Origin: a virus
DNA length: 30,196 bases
IMG/VR virus record: IMGVR_UViG_3300048797_000039
Location: 1-30,196 of that record
Direction: 5' to 3' (one strand)
The notes beneath the pieces were generated by a model that was given only the letters and a program-made list of their open reading frames with translations, made no database searches and was not told the DNA's origin. The first letter of the stretch is position 1, and every line of letters begins with the position of its first letter. Positions 14,992 through 21,519 of the stretch are shown in pieces. The translations under genes and the position numbers were made by a program.

Positions 14992-16125
14992 TTAACAAAT
15001 GAAATTTTTATGAAGTGGCTCTGGCCCGGTTGGCTTTGAGATTAGCTCAATACCCTTAGCGTGACGATCAAGAGCTACGTTTATGTAAAAAGCATGAGGT
15101 AATGTACCCATCATCGTCTGCGCATCAAATGCCGGCGAGGCGAGGTAATCCATGACGCGCTTGTACCGTGCAGATTTGAATATGTCGATGAACCGTTCCT
15201 CGGTATAGTTGCCGATATGGAACTTGGAATATCGCGCATTGAAGAACTGGCCGGCCGGTGCAACCAACCCACTCCCGCTTAACTGCAAAAGGAATTGTGG
15301 GCCGTAAGCTCTCTGATACGATGCCTTGCCATTGATCTTGTTCCACTTCACCACGATCTTGGTCTGGTCATTGCTCATGGCCTCGGCTTGGTGCAGCAGA
15401 CCTTGCAGTGCGTCATAGCCGGCATAGTTCATGCCCAGTGTGCCTTGCTCATCATCTGCGCAGTGCTTGATCATTGCAAAGTCAACACCCAAGTCCAAGC
15501 CAAGCTGCGCGAACGGAATGATCTCATTTGCCCATTCAGGCATGAGCACCATCTGTATGCCTAAAGTCACTTTCAGCCCGAGCCGCTTCTTTAACTCAAC
15601 CGCATAGCGAATATGACTCATGGCGCGGTCGAAGACGTGGGTATGCTCTTTGCCTTTGTACATGATCTCGGCGTATCCTTCCGGCGTTCCTGCAGCAACA
15701 GTGAAGCGCACCCAGGACAAGTGCGGCAAGACCTGTTCCATCTTCTCAGGCTTAAGTTCCCATCCGTTTGTTGCGTTGGCGACATTGATGCCTAACGTGG
15801 CAGCGTGCTGGATGAATGGGACGTAGGCTTTTGACAGAGTGGATTCACCATCTGATGTGAGCTCGACAGCCTTGATTCCGATTTCGGCAAAGTCATCAAG
15901 TAAATCTAGAGCTTGTTTAGTTGTGATATTTGGGCGTTCTTGCGTTTCTTGAATGGCGGCGTAACAGAAGCGGCACATGCTTCCACAACCTCGCGTCAAA
16001 GCCATATCAACCCCAATTGGAGCAATCTGTTCACCGGCTTCCCACGCATTGACACGATCCATGTGCCAACCCAACTTATGCTCATCAAGCATAAGCAAAC
16101 CATCTTTTGTTTGTATCCCGCTCAT
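14992..16125 (-). CDS. Radical SAM enzyme
   Basis: The 377-residue protein has the radical SAM cluster motif CGSMCRFC (Cys47, Cys51, Cys54), followed by a TIM-barrel-like pattern with ELTSDGE (the GGE-equivalent SAM-binding strand) and later VRFTVAAGTPEGY. The C-terminal third lacks an obvious second Cys cluster. Radical SAM proteins use a 4Fe-4S cluster to cleave SAM and start radical chemistry; the substrate here is unknown. The N-terminal segment (HKLGWHMDRVNAWEAGEQIAPI) resembles the start of the second radical SAM enzyme at 19833, so the two are likely distant paralogues working on related substrates. Its ATG overlaps the preceding stop. Confidence 0.85.
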   Translation of the reverse strand: MSGIQTKDGLLMLDEHKLGWHMDRVNAWEAGEQIAPIGVDMALTRGCGSMCRFCYAAIQETQERPNITTKQALDLLDDFAEIGIKAVELTSDGESTLSKAYVPFIQHAATLGINVANATNGWELKPEKMEQVLPHLSWVRFTVAAGTPEGYAEIMYKGKEHTHVFDRAMSHIRYAVELKKRLGLKVTLGIQMVLMPEWANEIIPFAQLGLDLGVDFAMIKHCADDEQGTLGMNYAGYDALQGLLHQAEAMSNDQTKIVVKWNKINGKASYQRAYGPQFLLQLSGSGLVAPAGQFFNARYSKFHIGNYTEERFIDIFKSARYKRVMDYLASPAFDAQTMMGTLPHAFYINVALDRHAKGIELISKPTGPEPLHKNFIC

Positions 16126-16445
16126 TTCATTACCATGCCTCTCAAATGCCTTAGACTATTTCGATCCCCGAGCGGAGCAAGCCAGACGGTGATGCCTGGG
16201 TCAAGATTTTCTTTTAGATAATCTTCAATATCTAACAGTATTTGGCCACGTAAAGATGCTGATAATTCTTTTGTTAATTTCAGAATAACTTTACAATCAT
16301 CATCGCATGAAATGACCTTTGCATAAACGTGGCCAATATGATTCTGGACAAGAGCTATCTTAATAACTTCTGGAGTATTAGATAGTGTTTTTACTTTATA
16401 GGTCGGCACTGCTGCGAATTCAATTGTCACGATATTTATCTCCAT
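16122..16445 (-). CDS. Unknown 107-aa protein of the sugar cassette
   Basis: This is a small alpha/beta protein with a strand-rich N-terminal half (INIVTIEFAAVPTYKVKTL) and a C-terminal helix with a conserved-looking tail (LDIEDYLKENLDPGITVWL, then GDRNSLRHLRG). There are no cysteines beyond one CDDDC, no membrane helix and no recognised catalytic motif. It is wedged between the TPP enzyme beta subunit (26-base overlap) and a radical SAM gene (ATGA overlap), suggesting a partner or assembly role for one of them. Function is not assigned. Confidence 0.65.
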   Translation of the reverse strand: MEINIVTIEFAAVPTYKVKTLSNTPEVIKIALVQNHIGHVYAKVISCDDDCKVILKLTKELSASLRGQILLDIEDYLKENLDPGITVWLAPLGDRNSLRHLRGMVMK

Positions 16446-16953
16446 ATTCGACCATGATTACCGGTCCTGGCATTTCAAGAGCATTTCGATAAAGCGGCAC
16501 GATAGAACTCGGCCCATCTAATTCGATCACCGGGATAGTGGTTAGCATCTTCCTGAATGCGGCAACGTGATTCTGACAATGCTGCGGTCCAGGATGAAGT
16601 GGCTTTGTGGAACCAACTGCAGTCCTGATAATTACCTTTGGCCGAAAGCCACTGAGTTGCGCAATCTTGTCCAAGTGGTTCACAAGTTGGTCAAGTGCCA
16701 GCAGCAGAAAATCCATTCTTGGGTAAACGCAAATTGGGATATATCCTTCAAGAGATAAACCAGTACAGAAACCCATCTGCATCTGTTCAGCAACGGGGAA
16801 CTCAATGCGGCGATCCATTGGTATGTTTGCAAACGTGGGACACATCGCCTGCCCACCATAGACAACATTCTGGCCGACGAATAATGTCTTTGGATGACGC
16901 GCAAGCATGGTCATTGCCTCAGTCAAAGCCTCAATGTATTTAGATTGCGGCAT
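16420..16953 (-). CDS. TPP-dependent dehydrogenase E1 beta-like subunit
   Basis: The product (177 aa from the ATG at 16953) matches the pyrimidine-binding half of E1 enzymes. RIEFPVAEQMQMGFCTGLSLEG holds the Glu that activates TPP; PRMDFLLLALDQLVNHLDK follows, then PKVIIRTAVG and PGPQHCQN as in E1 beta subunits. It is much shorter than usual E1 beta (about 325 aa) and lacks the C-terminal transketolase domain. A TTG three codons upstream touches the GGAG at once, so the ATG, nine bases from it, is the better start. It overlaps the alpha subunit gene, consistent with a 1:1 complex. The substrate is unknown; sugar or keto-acid chemistry in the cassette is likely. Confidence 0.75.
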   Translation of the reverse strand: MPQSKYIEALTEAMTMLARHPKTLFVGQNVVYGGQAMCPTFANIPMDRRIEFPVAEQMQMGFCTGLSLEGYIPICVYPRMDFLLLALDQLVNHLDKIAQLSGFRPKVIIRTAVGSTKPLHPGPQHCQNHVAAFRKMLTTIPVIELDGPSSIVPLYRNALEMPGPVIMVEYGDKYRDN

Positions 16954-17638
16954 TTGTGGCAACTCCGTAGTGAGGATAGGTGCGCGTGTAAGTGTAATAA
17001 ATTATATTTTGTATATTATTCAAAATTGATTTGGTTTGCTCTATATCTCCCACTGCTCCCCATACTTTGTCGGTTGGCGTGTTCGTTGAAAGTCCGTTAT
17101 CCTCAATAATGAATGTGATCGGCAAATGTTGCCCCAGAGAATATCTATAAGCCTCGCTGAATATCCCCGTCGTGGCGCACATATCTCCGACAAAGCACCA
17201 GACCTTTTCACTTCCACCGCGCCGCTTGATTCCAGCAGCCACACCGACCGCAATAGGGCATATCCCGCCGACGATGGCAGATGTGAAGAACTTGTGCTCA
17301 TGGTTCATGATGTTCATGGAGTGTCCGGCCATAATCTCTTGGCGGAGCCAGTCCTCTGGTATGCCATGGAGTAAGGCGTGGTAATGATTTCTCCAAGTTG
17401 AAAATACATAGTCCTCTGGTGAGATGTCCTTGAATATCTCGATCAACTGAGATTCGTTGCCACCGGATAAGTGTACAGGCCCATGAATCTCCCCACGCTC
17501 AAAAGCATCGGCTATGGAGCGTTCAAAGGCGATGAGCTGCTGCGCATTTATACCATCGGGATATGTTTTTGTTATAGTCCCGTCTTTGTGACGACAAAAA
17601 CTATATGGATGATTGCCTTTTGTAATTGGTTTATTCAC
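16940..17638 (-). CDS. TPP-dependent dehydrogenase E1 alpha-like subunit
   Basis: The 232-residue protein carries the TPP/Mg motif region GDMCATTGIFSE...IIEDN (Gly151-Asp152 and Asn181), the GDG-X(n)-N pattern of TPP enzymes with Met in place of the second Gly. Upstream it has RNHYHALLHG and IVGGICPIAVGVAAG, matching the E1 alpha order. Transketolase and keto-acid E1 enzymes move two-carbon or acyl units; the split alpha/beta form resembles pyruvate or acetoin dehydrogenase E1. The start is GTG at 17638 and overlaps the stop of a 57-aa gene (GTGA). No E2 or E3 gene is present, so it may work as a decarboxylase, ligase or transketolase-like enzyme instead. Confidence 0.8.
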   Translation of the reverse strand: MNKPITKGNHPYSFCRHKDGTITKTYPDGINAQQLIAFERSIADAFERGEIHGPVHLSGGNESQLIEIFKDISPEDYVFSTWRNHYHALLHGIPEDWLRQEIMAGHSMNIMNHEHKFFTSAIVGGICPIAVGVAAGIKRRGGSEKVWCFVGDMCATTGIFSEAYRYSLGQHLPITFIIEDNGLSTNTPTDKVWGAVGDIEQTKSILNNIQNIIYYTYTRTYPHYGVATNAAI

Positions 17639-17808
17639 TCCTCACCATCCACCCAATTAGTTAGATAGTATTTACCACGCCAGTAATACATCGTTACTGT
17701 GCCACCTGAGTCTTGCGCTACTCTCTTTACACCAAACATCCTCGCAAGCAGAAGCTCATACCAACTTGCCTTTAAGGTATGTAATGCCGCAATTATAGGC
17801 TCATTCAT
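17635..17808 (-). CDS. Small 57-aa cassette protein
   Basis: A short ORF fills the gap between the E1 alpha and isomerase genes exactly. Its ATG overlaps the isomerase stop (ATGA) and its TGA overlaps the GTG start of E1 alpha. The product (MNEPIIAALHTLKASWYELL...) has an N-terminal helix and a beta-like C-terminal half with aromatic residues (GTVTMYYWRGKYYLTNW). Both couplings argue that it is a real gene. Function is unknown. Confidence 0.7.
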   Translation of the reverse strand: MNEPIIAALHTLKASWYELLLARMFGVKRVAQDSGGTVTMYYWRGKYYLTNWVDGEE

Positions 17809-18269
17809 TTCAACCCTTTCAATTCCCGATAAATCTGATGGATCAAAGTCAGATGATGGTTTTCTGCATCCTGCATGTTCTCGCCGTGCTGGATGCAGTA
17901 AGTTGCCAACACGCTTGCCGCGTTCTTTTCAAAATTCCCGACAATCGCAAATGTGCGCATGCCGATCTTGTTTGCCGCGACAATGGCCTTGATGATGTTG
18001 GGTGAGTTGCCGCTGCCGGATAGGGCGATAAGCAAATCCTCTGGATCGCACAGCAAGTTAATCTGCGAAGAAAAGATGTGCTCGAAGCCGTAGTCATTGC
18101 CGATAGCAGTCAGTGTTGCCGTATCGGCAGGAATTGCCTGCGCCCGGATGCCGCACAGAATCAAGTCATTCGCGATGTGCAAAGCGTTTGCAGCAGAGCC
18201 GCCATTGCCGATGATATAGACCCGTTTGGCAACCTTGACTGCCGCCAGTAATTCTTTGTATGTGTTCAT
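17805..18269 (-). CDS. gmhA: SIS-domain sedoheptulose-7-phosphate isomerase-like protein
   Basis: The 154-residue protein is a SIS domain of the GmhA type. GNGGSAANALHIANDL holds the sugar-phosphate loop, LIALSGSGNSPNIIKA the second phosphate-binding loop, and QDAENHHLTLIHQI the C-terminal His-bearing helix. GmhA converts sedoheptulose 7-phosphate to D-glycero-manno-heptose 7-phosphate, the first step to ADP- or GDP-heptose. The protein is shorter at the N-terminus than E. coli GmhA (about 192 aa). Where E. coli has HFAEEL this has HIANDL, so the catalytic Glu appears to be Asp, as in other phage and capsule-cluster relatives as far as I can judge. It is followed in pathway order by kinase and nucleotidyltransferase genes just upstream, coupled by TAATG. 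Confidence 0.82.
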   Translation of the reverse strand: MNTYKELLAAVKVAKRVYIIGNGGSAANALHIANDLILCGIRAQAIPADTATLTAIGNDYGFEHIFSSQINLLCDPEDLLIALSGSGNSPNIIKAIVAANKIGMRTFAIVGNFEKNAASVLATYCIQHGENMQDAENHHLTLIHQIYRELKGLK

Positions 18270-19159
18270 TAAAATACATCCTTCTCGTTAATTGCTACCG
18301 TCCCGAAATACCCAACAGATAACCCAGATGCCTTGGCTGAATAGTGGGTTGCCTCCATGTAATCAAAGCCTTTAGCCAGAGCAACAGCGAAAGCACTTAT
18401 AGCTACATCGCCAGCACCACAGACATCAAACACTTCATGCGCCATTGATGGGACATGGACAGGATCGCAACCACCCATGAATAATGTCATGCCATCAGCA
18501 GCACGAGTCAGTAGCACAGCCTTGAATCCGCATTGCCTTATGAGTGCTTGTGCCTTATTGCCCAACTCAACTTCGTCATCCCATCCGCCGACCAGTTCCC
18601 GCATTTCGTCAATGTTCGGCTTAATCAGATCCGCGCCACGGTATTTGTCGTAGTTGTGACCTTTCGGGTCTACCAAAACAGTCTTGCCGAAGTTCTTGGC
18701 CATGTTAATCATCGAACGGATATGCTTCAATGTGCCTTTGCCATAGTCGGAAAACACGATAATGTCAGAGGACATCACATCCAGGAAGAACTGATCGCGC
18801 AACTGATCAGCCAAATTATTCGATGGGGCATGATCAAAGTCGATGCGGGTGATCTGTTGTTGCCGTCCTATGATGCGCAATTTCTGCGTAGTTCCATTTT
18901 CCCAGTCATAGATTAATGTTGAGCATGGCACAAGGTCAGCAAAGTGTTTCCCGTATTCGTCATTCCCGACAATAGACAGGAGCGAAGCATCGGCACCCAT
19001 GGACACACAGTTGCGGGCAACGTTTCCAGCCGCACCGGCGCGGCGTTCTTCCCTTAAGTGCTTAACCACCGGCACGGGAGCCTCTTGGGATAGCCTTGAT
19101 ACGTCACCGTACCAATAACGATCCATCATTGAGTCACCGACTACAAGAATTTTAAGCAT
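18269..19159 (-). CDS. hldA: HldA-like heptose-7-phosphate kinase (PfkB family)
   Basis: The 296-residue protein matches the N-terminal kinase domain of HldE/RfaE. VVGDSMMDRYWYGDVSRLSQEAPVPVV is the family signature at the N-terminus; RAGAAGNVARN follows, then SDYGKGTL, VDPKGHNYDKYRGADLIKPN and the PfkB catalytic loop VCGAGDVAIS with the catalytic Asp. HldA phosphorylates heptose 7-phosphate at C1 using ATP, in the cytoplasm. Length is close to the family's separate kinase form. It overlaps HldC by 8 bases and the isomerase by TAATG, so the three steps are cotranslated. In the second half of GAGDT, Thr is Val, a minor deviation. Confidence 0.88.
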   Translation of the reverse strand: MLKILVVGDSMMDRYWYGDVSRLSQEAPVPVVKHLREERRAGAAGNVARNCVSMGADASLLSIVGNDEYGKHFADLVPCSTLIYDWENGTTQKLRIIGRQQQITRIDFDHAPSNNLADQLRDQFFLDVMSSDIIVFSDYGKGTLKHIRSMINMAKNFGKTVLVDPKGHNYDKYRGADLIKPNIDEMRELVGGWDDEVELGNKAQALIRQCGFKAVLLTRAADGMTLFMGGCDPVHVPSMAHEVFDVCGAGDVAISAFAVALAKGFDYMEATHYSAKASGLSVGYFGTVAINEKDVF

Positions 19160-19688
19160 TCTTATCCAATTTATTTCGTATTTGAGTTTCTAGTGGCGTA
19201 TATTGGGTACGCAAAATATCAACTTCTTTAATCAATTCATTCCAGTGTTTATTAACGCAGGTATCTTGTGCTTGTTTCTCCCTCAGCATTTCACCATTCA
19301 TAATCGCGGTAGAACTGAAAACTCGTCCAGTATGAAACCTTACTTGACCGCCAAAAGACTCAACCAAGTCTTGCTCTGGTAATCGCCCGTGATACTCGAT
19401 TCCCTTGACGTAAAAATCAGGTTGAATTAGTGTGATAGCAGACTCCCATCCGTTATGCAAAAACACTTCATCTACGCAACGCAATTCACGCAACATCGCC
19501 AACCGATCATCTTGATTGAATAATGGCCTGCCTTTGCCGCGTAGGGTTAGCGAATCGCCACCATTGATTGCATGATCTGGAGTCACAGCTACAAACAATT
19601 TATCGCCAAGCGATTTTGCGAATTTTAGATATTCGAGATGGCCTGGATGGAGGATCTCGAAACAGCCTAGTGCGAGGACTGTAATCAT
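19152..19688 (-). CDS. hldC: HldC-like heptose-1-phosphate nucleotidyltransferase
   Basis: The 178-residue protein begins VLALGCFEILHPGHLEYL with the HxGH nucleotide-binding motif intact, followed by PDFYVKGIEYHGRLPEQDL and FSSTAIM, the second motif of cytidylyltransferase-fold enzymes. This matches the C-terminal domain of HldE, which makes ADP-heptose from heptose 1-phosphate. A C-terminal extension of about 45 residues (INKHWNELIKEV-type helices after REKQAQD) is unlike the minimal domain. In the standard pathway a phosphatase (GmhB) acts before this step and is not encoded nearby. The start overlaps the stop of a 54-aa gene. Confidence 0.85.
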   Translation of the reverse strand: MITVLALGCFEILHPGHLEYLKFAKSLGDKLFVAVTPDHAINGGDSLTLRGKGRPLFNQDDRLAMLRELRCVDEVFLHNGWESAITLIQPDFYVKGIEYHGRLPEQDLVESFGGQVRFHTGRVFSSTAIMNGEMLREKQAQDTCVNKHWNELIKEVDILRTQYTPLETQIRNKLDKNA

Positions 19689-19849
19689 ATAAAATCCGTA
19701 GGTTTGATCCGCTTAAAGTAAATTAACCCTTTTATCCAGCGCATTGGGTTATACCATTTCCGACATGCAGTTTTGTAAATTCCTGTGCCGGTTGTAACAC
19801 AATCCTTAAATACGGCAGCAGAAATTTGATCTTCAAATGAAGTTTTCAT
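19685..19849 (-). CDS. Small 54-aa basic cassette protein
   Basis: This short ORF lies between the second radical SAM gene, which it overlaps by 17 bases, and hldC, which it meets with ATGA. The product (MKTSFEDQISAAVFKDCVTT...) is basic and contains two cysteines and an aromatic, Lys/Arg-rich C-terminal half (KWYNPMRWIKGLIYFKRIK) that could be an amphipathic membrane-surface helix. The tight coupling supports translation. No family is recognised. Confidence 0.65.
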   Translation of the reverse strand: MKTSFEDQISAAVFKDCVTTGTGIYKTACRKWYNPMRWIKGLIYFKRIKPTDFI

Positions 19850-20864
19850 GAGGCACCCCGTTAATCAATTCTTCCAAGTACAGATTGCTCTGATGCATTC
19901 TGCAATTTATTCGGCATTCAGAAATGTCCAATTCGTTTCTGACATACTCCCAATTAGCCTTGCGCCGGTCCGAATGCCAAATTTCACGGAACGTCTGCTT
20001 GTTCACATTTCCGAGGATAAACTTCTCGTCCAGCAAGTGATTGGCAGAACACGAGTACAAGTCACCCTGCTCCATCAAAAACGCCCAGATGTATGGTGTG
20101 GCATGGCATTTTGTGTATGGGAATTCATGCGTAGCAAAAGCATTTCCTCTCACAATCAGGTTGTCTACAGACTTGGGTGCATCAATGATGTCTGCATATT
20201 GTGGCTTGATGGACTTGATGCTTTGCGTGAAAGGCTTGACCACCACGTAGTCGAGGCCGATGTCCTTGCCGATCTGTTTCAGCGTTTCAACTTCGTGCTG
20301 GTTCTCAGGAAGCAATACCATCTGCGCGCCGATCACGCAATCGCCTTTGCGCTGCACCGCATCCGCCAAGTTAGACAGCACACGGTCAAAGTCTTCAGGC
20401 TTGGTTCTATGAACACGGGCATACGTCTCTCTGGTCCCGGCATTGAGCGAGACTTTTATCCACTTAATCTGGTCAATCGGATGGAGCTTGTTCAACAGTA
20501 CGCCATTGGTGGTGAAGGCGACATCTATCCCGGCGGTCAGGCAAGACTCAACCATGTTGTTGATCTTCGGGTGGACGAGAGGTTCACCATTGCCGGCAAA
20601 CATGATCGACTTCACGCCGAGGAATGACATTTCATGCACAAGGTCATCGAACTTTGCGACATCAAGGAAGTCTGATTTGTAGCCTATGTAATCTACGCTA
20701 CAAAAGGTACAGCGATGCTGGCACACTCCGGTTGGTGAGACTTCCAGATAAATTGGGTAGATATGCTTTGCCTTCTCCCATGAATCCATGCCATCGAGCA
20801 ACTGCGCCACACGATGCGGGTGGAAAACCAGCTTTTGCGAATCAAGGCGATAAGGATCGTTCAT
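19833..20864 (-). CDS. Radical SAM enzyme with SPASM-like C-terminus
   Basis: The 343-residue protein has the SAM-cluster motif CQHRCTFC (Cys48, Cys52, Cys55), the GGE-equivalent FAGNGEP, and VSLNAGTRETYARVH in the barrel. Its C-terminal part carries additional cysteines (YSCSANHLL...SECRINCRMHQ) typical of SPASM-type auxiliary cluster binding. It is the first enzyme gene of the operon and overlaps the RHH regulator (ATGA). The N-terminal segment HPHRVAQLLDGMDSWEKAKH resembles that of the radical SAM at 14992. Homologous-looking proteins occur beside polysaccharide genes, but the reaction here is unknown; radical dehydration, epimerisation or C-C chemistry on a sugar or peptide are options. 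Confidence 0.87.
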   Translation of the reverse strand: MNDPYRLDSQKLVFHPHRVAQLLDGMDSWEKAKHIYPIYLEVSPTGVCQHRCTFCSVDYIGYKSDFLDVAKFDDLVHEMSFLGVKSIMFAGNGEPLVHPKINNMVESCLTAGIDVAFTTNGVLLNKLHPIDQIKWIKVSLNAGTRETYARVHRTKPEDFDRVLSNLADAVQRKGDCVIGAQMVLLPENQHEVETLKQIGKDIGLDYVVVKPFTQSIKSIKPQYADIIDAPKSVDNLIVRGNAFATHEFPYTKCHATPYIWAFLMEQGDLYSCSANHLLDEKFILGNVNKQTFREIWHSDRRKANWEYVRNELDISECRINCRMHQSNLYLEELINGVPHENFI

Positions 20865-21022
20865 TTGATTGCCTTCACACTAAGCATTAACGCCATCCGT
20901 ATCCCAGCACTCAAATTACCATTACCAAGTTTGCGCAGCCGAGTTGCAACCTCAGGGGGCAGCGAGACGTTATATCTCACCACTGGGGATTTGCCTATCA
21001 TTGGGCGGTTTATTTTTTTCAT
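20861..21022 (-). CDS. Ribbon-helix-helix regulator (53 aa)
   Basis: The small protein reads MKKINRPMIGKSPVVRYNVS, then LPPEVATRLRKLGNGNLSAG and a final helix. A beta-strand with alternating Arg/Tyr/Val (VVRYNVSLP) followed by two helices is the Arc/CopG/MetJ-like RHH DNA-binding fold. It is the first gene of the sugar operon and sits directly on its promoter, so autorepression is likely (inference). There is no Shine-Dalgarno before the ATG; the -10 box is only five bases upstream, so the mRNA would be leaderless. It ends in ATGA with the radical SAM gene. Confidence 0.75.
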   Translation of the reverse strand: MKKINRPMIGKSPVVRYNVSLPPEVATRLRKLGNGNLSAGIRMALMLSVKAIK

Positions 21023-21027
21023 AAGTC

Positions 21028-21056
21028 AGAATACACAAGCGTTGCACAAGTGTCAA
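21028..21056 (-). promoter_or_regulatory. Sigma70-type promoter of the sugar operon, leaderless
   Basis: On the minus strand TTGACA (21056-21051), a 17-base spacer and TATTCT (21033-21028) form a promoter with a perfect -35 and a 4/6 -10. The expected start of transcription falls on or next to the first base of the RHH ATG at 21022, giving a leaderless transcript as for lambda cI from PRM. No Shine-Dalgarno precedes the ATG. Confidence 0.7.
21034..21050. promoter_or_regulatory. Direct-repeat operator candidate for the RHH protein
   Basis: CACAAG occurs at 21034-21039 and again at 21045-21050, exactly 11 bases apart (one helical turn), filling the spacer between the -10 and -35. RHH repressors commonly bind tandem sites on one helix face, so this is a good autorepression site. 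It is short, so chance cannot be excluded. Confidence 0.45.
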
Positions 21057-21068
21057 GCATCAAACGTG

Positions 21069-21100
21069 AAAATGGCCAACCTCGATCAAAGGCTGGCCAT
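21069..21100 (-). terminator. Rho-independent terminator-like hairpin
   Basis: An inverted repeat, ATGGCCA at 21072-21078 and TGGCCAT at 21094-21100, with two further CC/GG pairs inside the loop, is followed on the minus strand by four T residues. It lies after the last gene of the early operon and before the sugar-operon promoter, so it would separate the two transcription units. The T run is short, so efficiency may be moderate. Confidence 0.55.
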
Positions 21101-21186
21101 CTAAGCTGATGTGTCGGATCGTCTGCTCACAAAGTGGGCTATGAAGCGATTTCAGCAGTGCACATGCGCGCCTTATACGCTTAATA

Positions 21187-21519
21187 TCAAGTCTTTACAA
21201 GCCCTAATTCGATCCACCACGCCATGGTTTTCTTGGCCGCCTTCTGGTGATACTCCCGTTTTTTCTCGCGAGTCCAGTTTCCAGCCCTTCCGTCCACCAA
21301 ACCATGACAAGTGTCACAGAGAATCGCCCCAGTGCTGTCAATCGCTTTTAGACCCCTTCCTTTTCCGTCTATCAGCCGATTCGAGTGCGCCAAGCAAAGC
21401 ATGTTCCGGGTTGGGTTCTCCAAGCCGCAGCCCATGCAGTGTGGGCAATACTCGGCTGAGTCGCGTAATTTCTGATTCACGCGGTCTGGTGTCTTCTGGA
21501 TGATTGGGCGGAGGTTCAC
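21187..21519 (-). CDS. DUF1364-like phage HNH nuclease
   Basis: The 110-residue product shows a zinc/HNH arrangement: YCPHCMGCGLENPTRNMLCLAH, then GAILCDTCHGLVDGR. The start MNLRPIIQKTPDRV and this Cys/His spacing match the small DUF1364-type phage nucleases found in lambdoid nin regions. It closes the early minus-strand operon beside a methylase and NinB, so a recombination or DNA-end-processing role is plausible. Its ATG overlaps the stop of the HNH homing-type gene. Confidence 0.62.
   Translation of the reverse strand: MNLRPIIQKTPDRVNQKLRDSAEYCPHCMGCGLENPTRNMLCLAHSNRLIDGKGRGLKAIDSTGAILCDTCHGLVDGRAGNWTREKKREYHQKAAKKTMAWWIELGLVKT

Noticed and set aside
16960-16962. TTG start for the E1 beta-like gene
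   Set aside because: It sits directly against the GGAG without spacing; the ATG three codons later has suitable spacing.
19848-20627. 259-aa plus-strand frame opposite the second radical SAM gene
   Set aside because: Antisense shadow: no ribosome site and no motif, while the minus strand encodes clear radical SAM motifs.
21104-21186. Short intergenic stretch after the early operon
   Set aside because: No ORF, tRNA-like fold or strong promoter was found; an attachment site cannot be recognised without a host or relative to compare.
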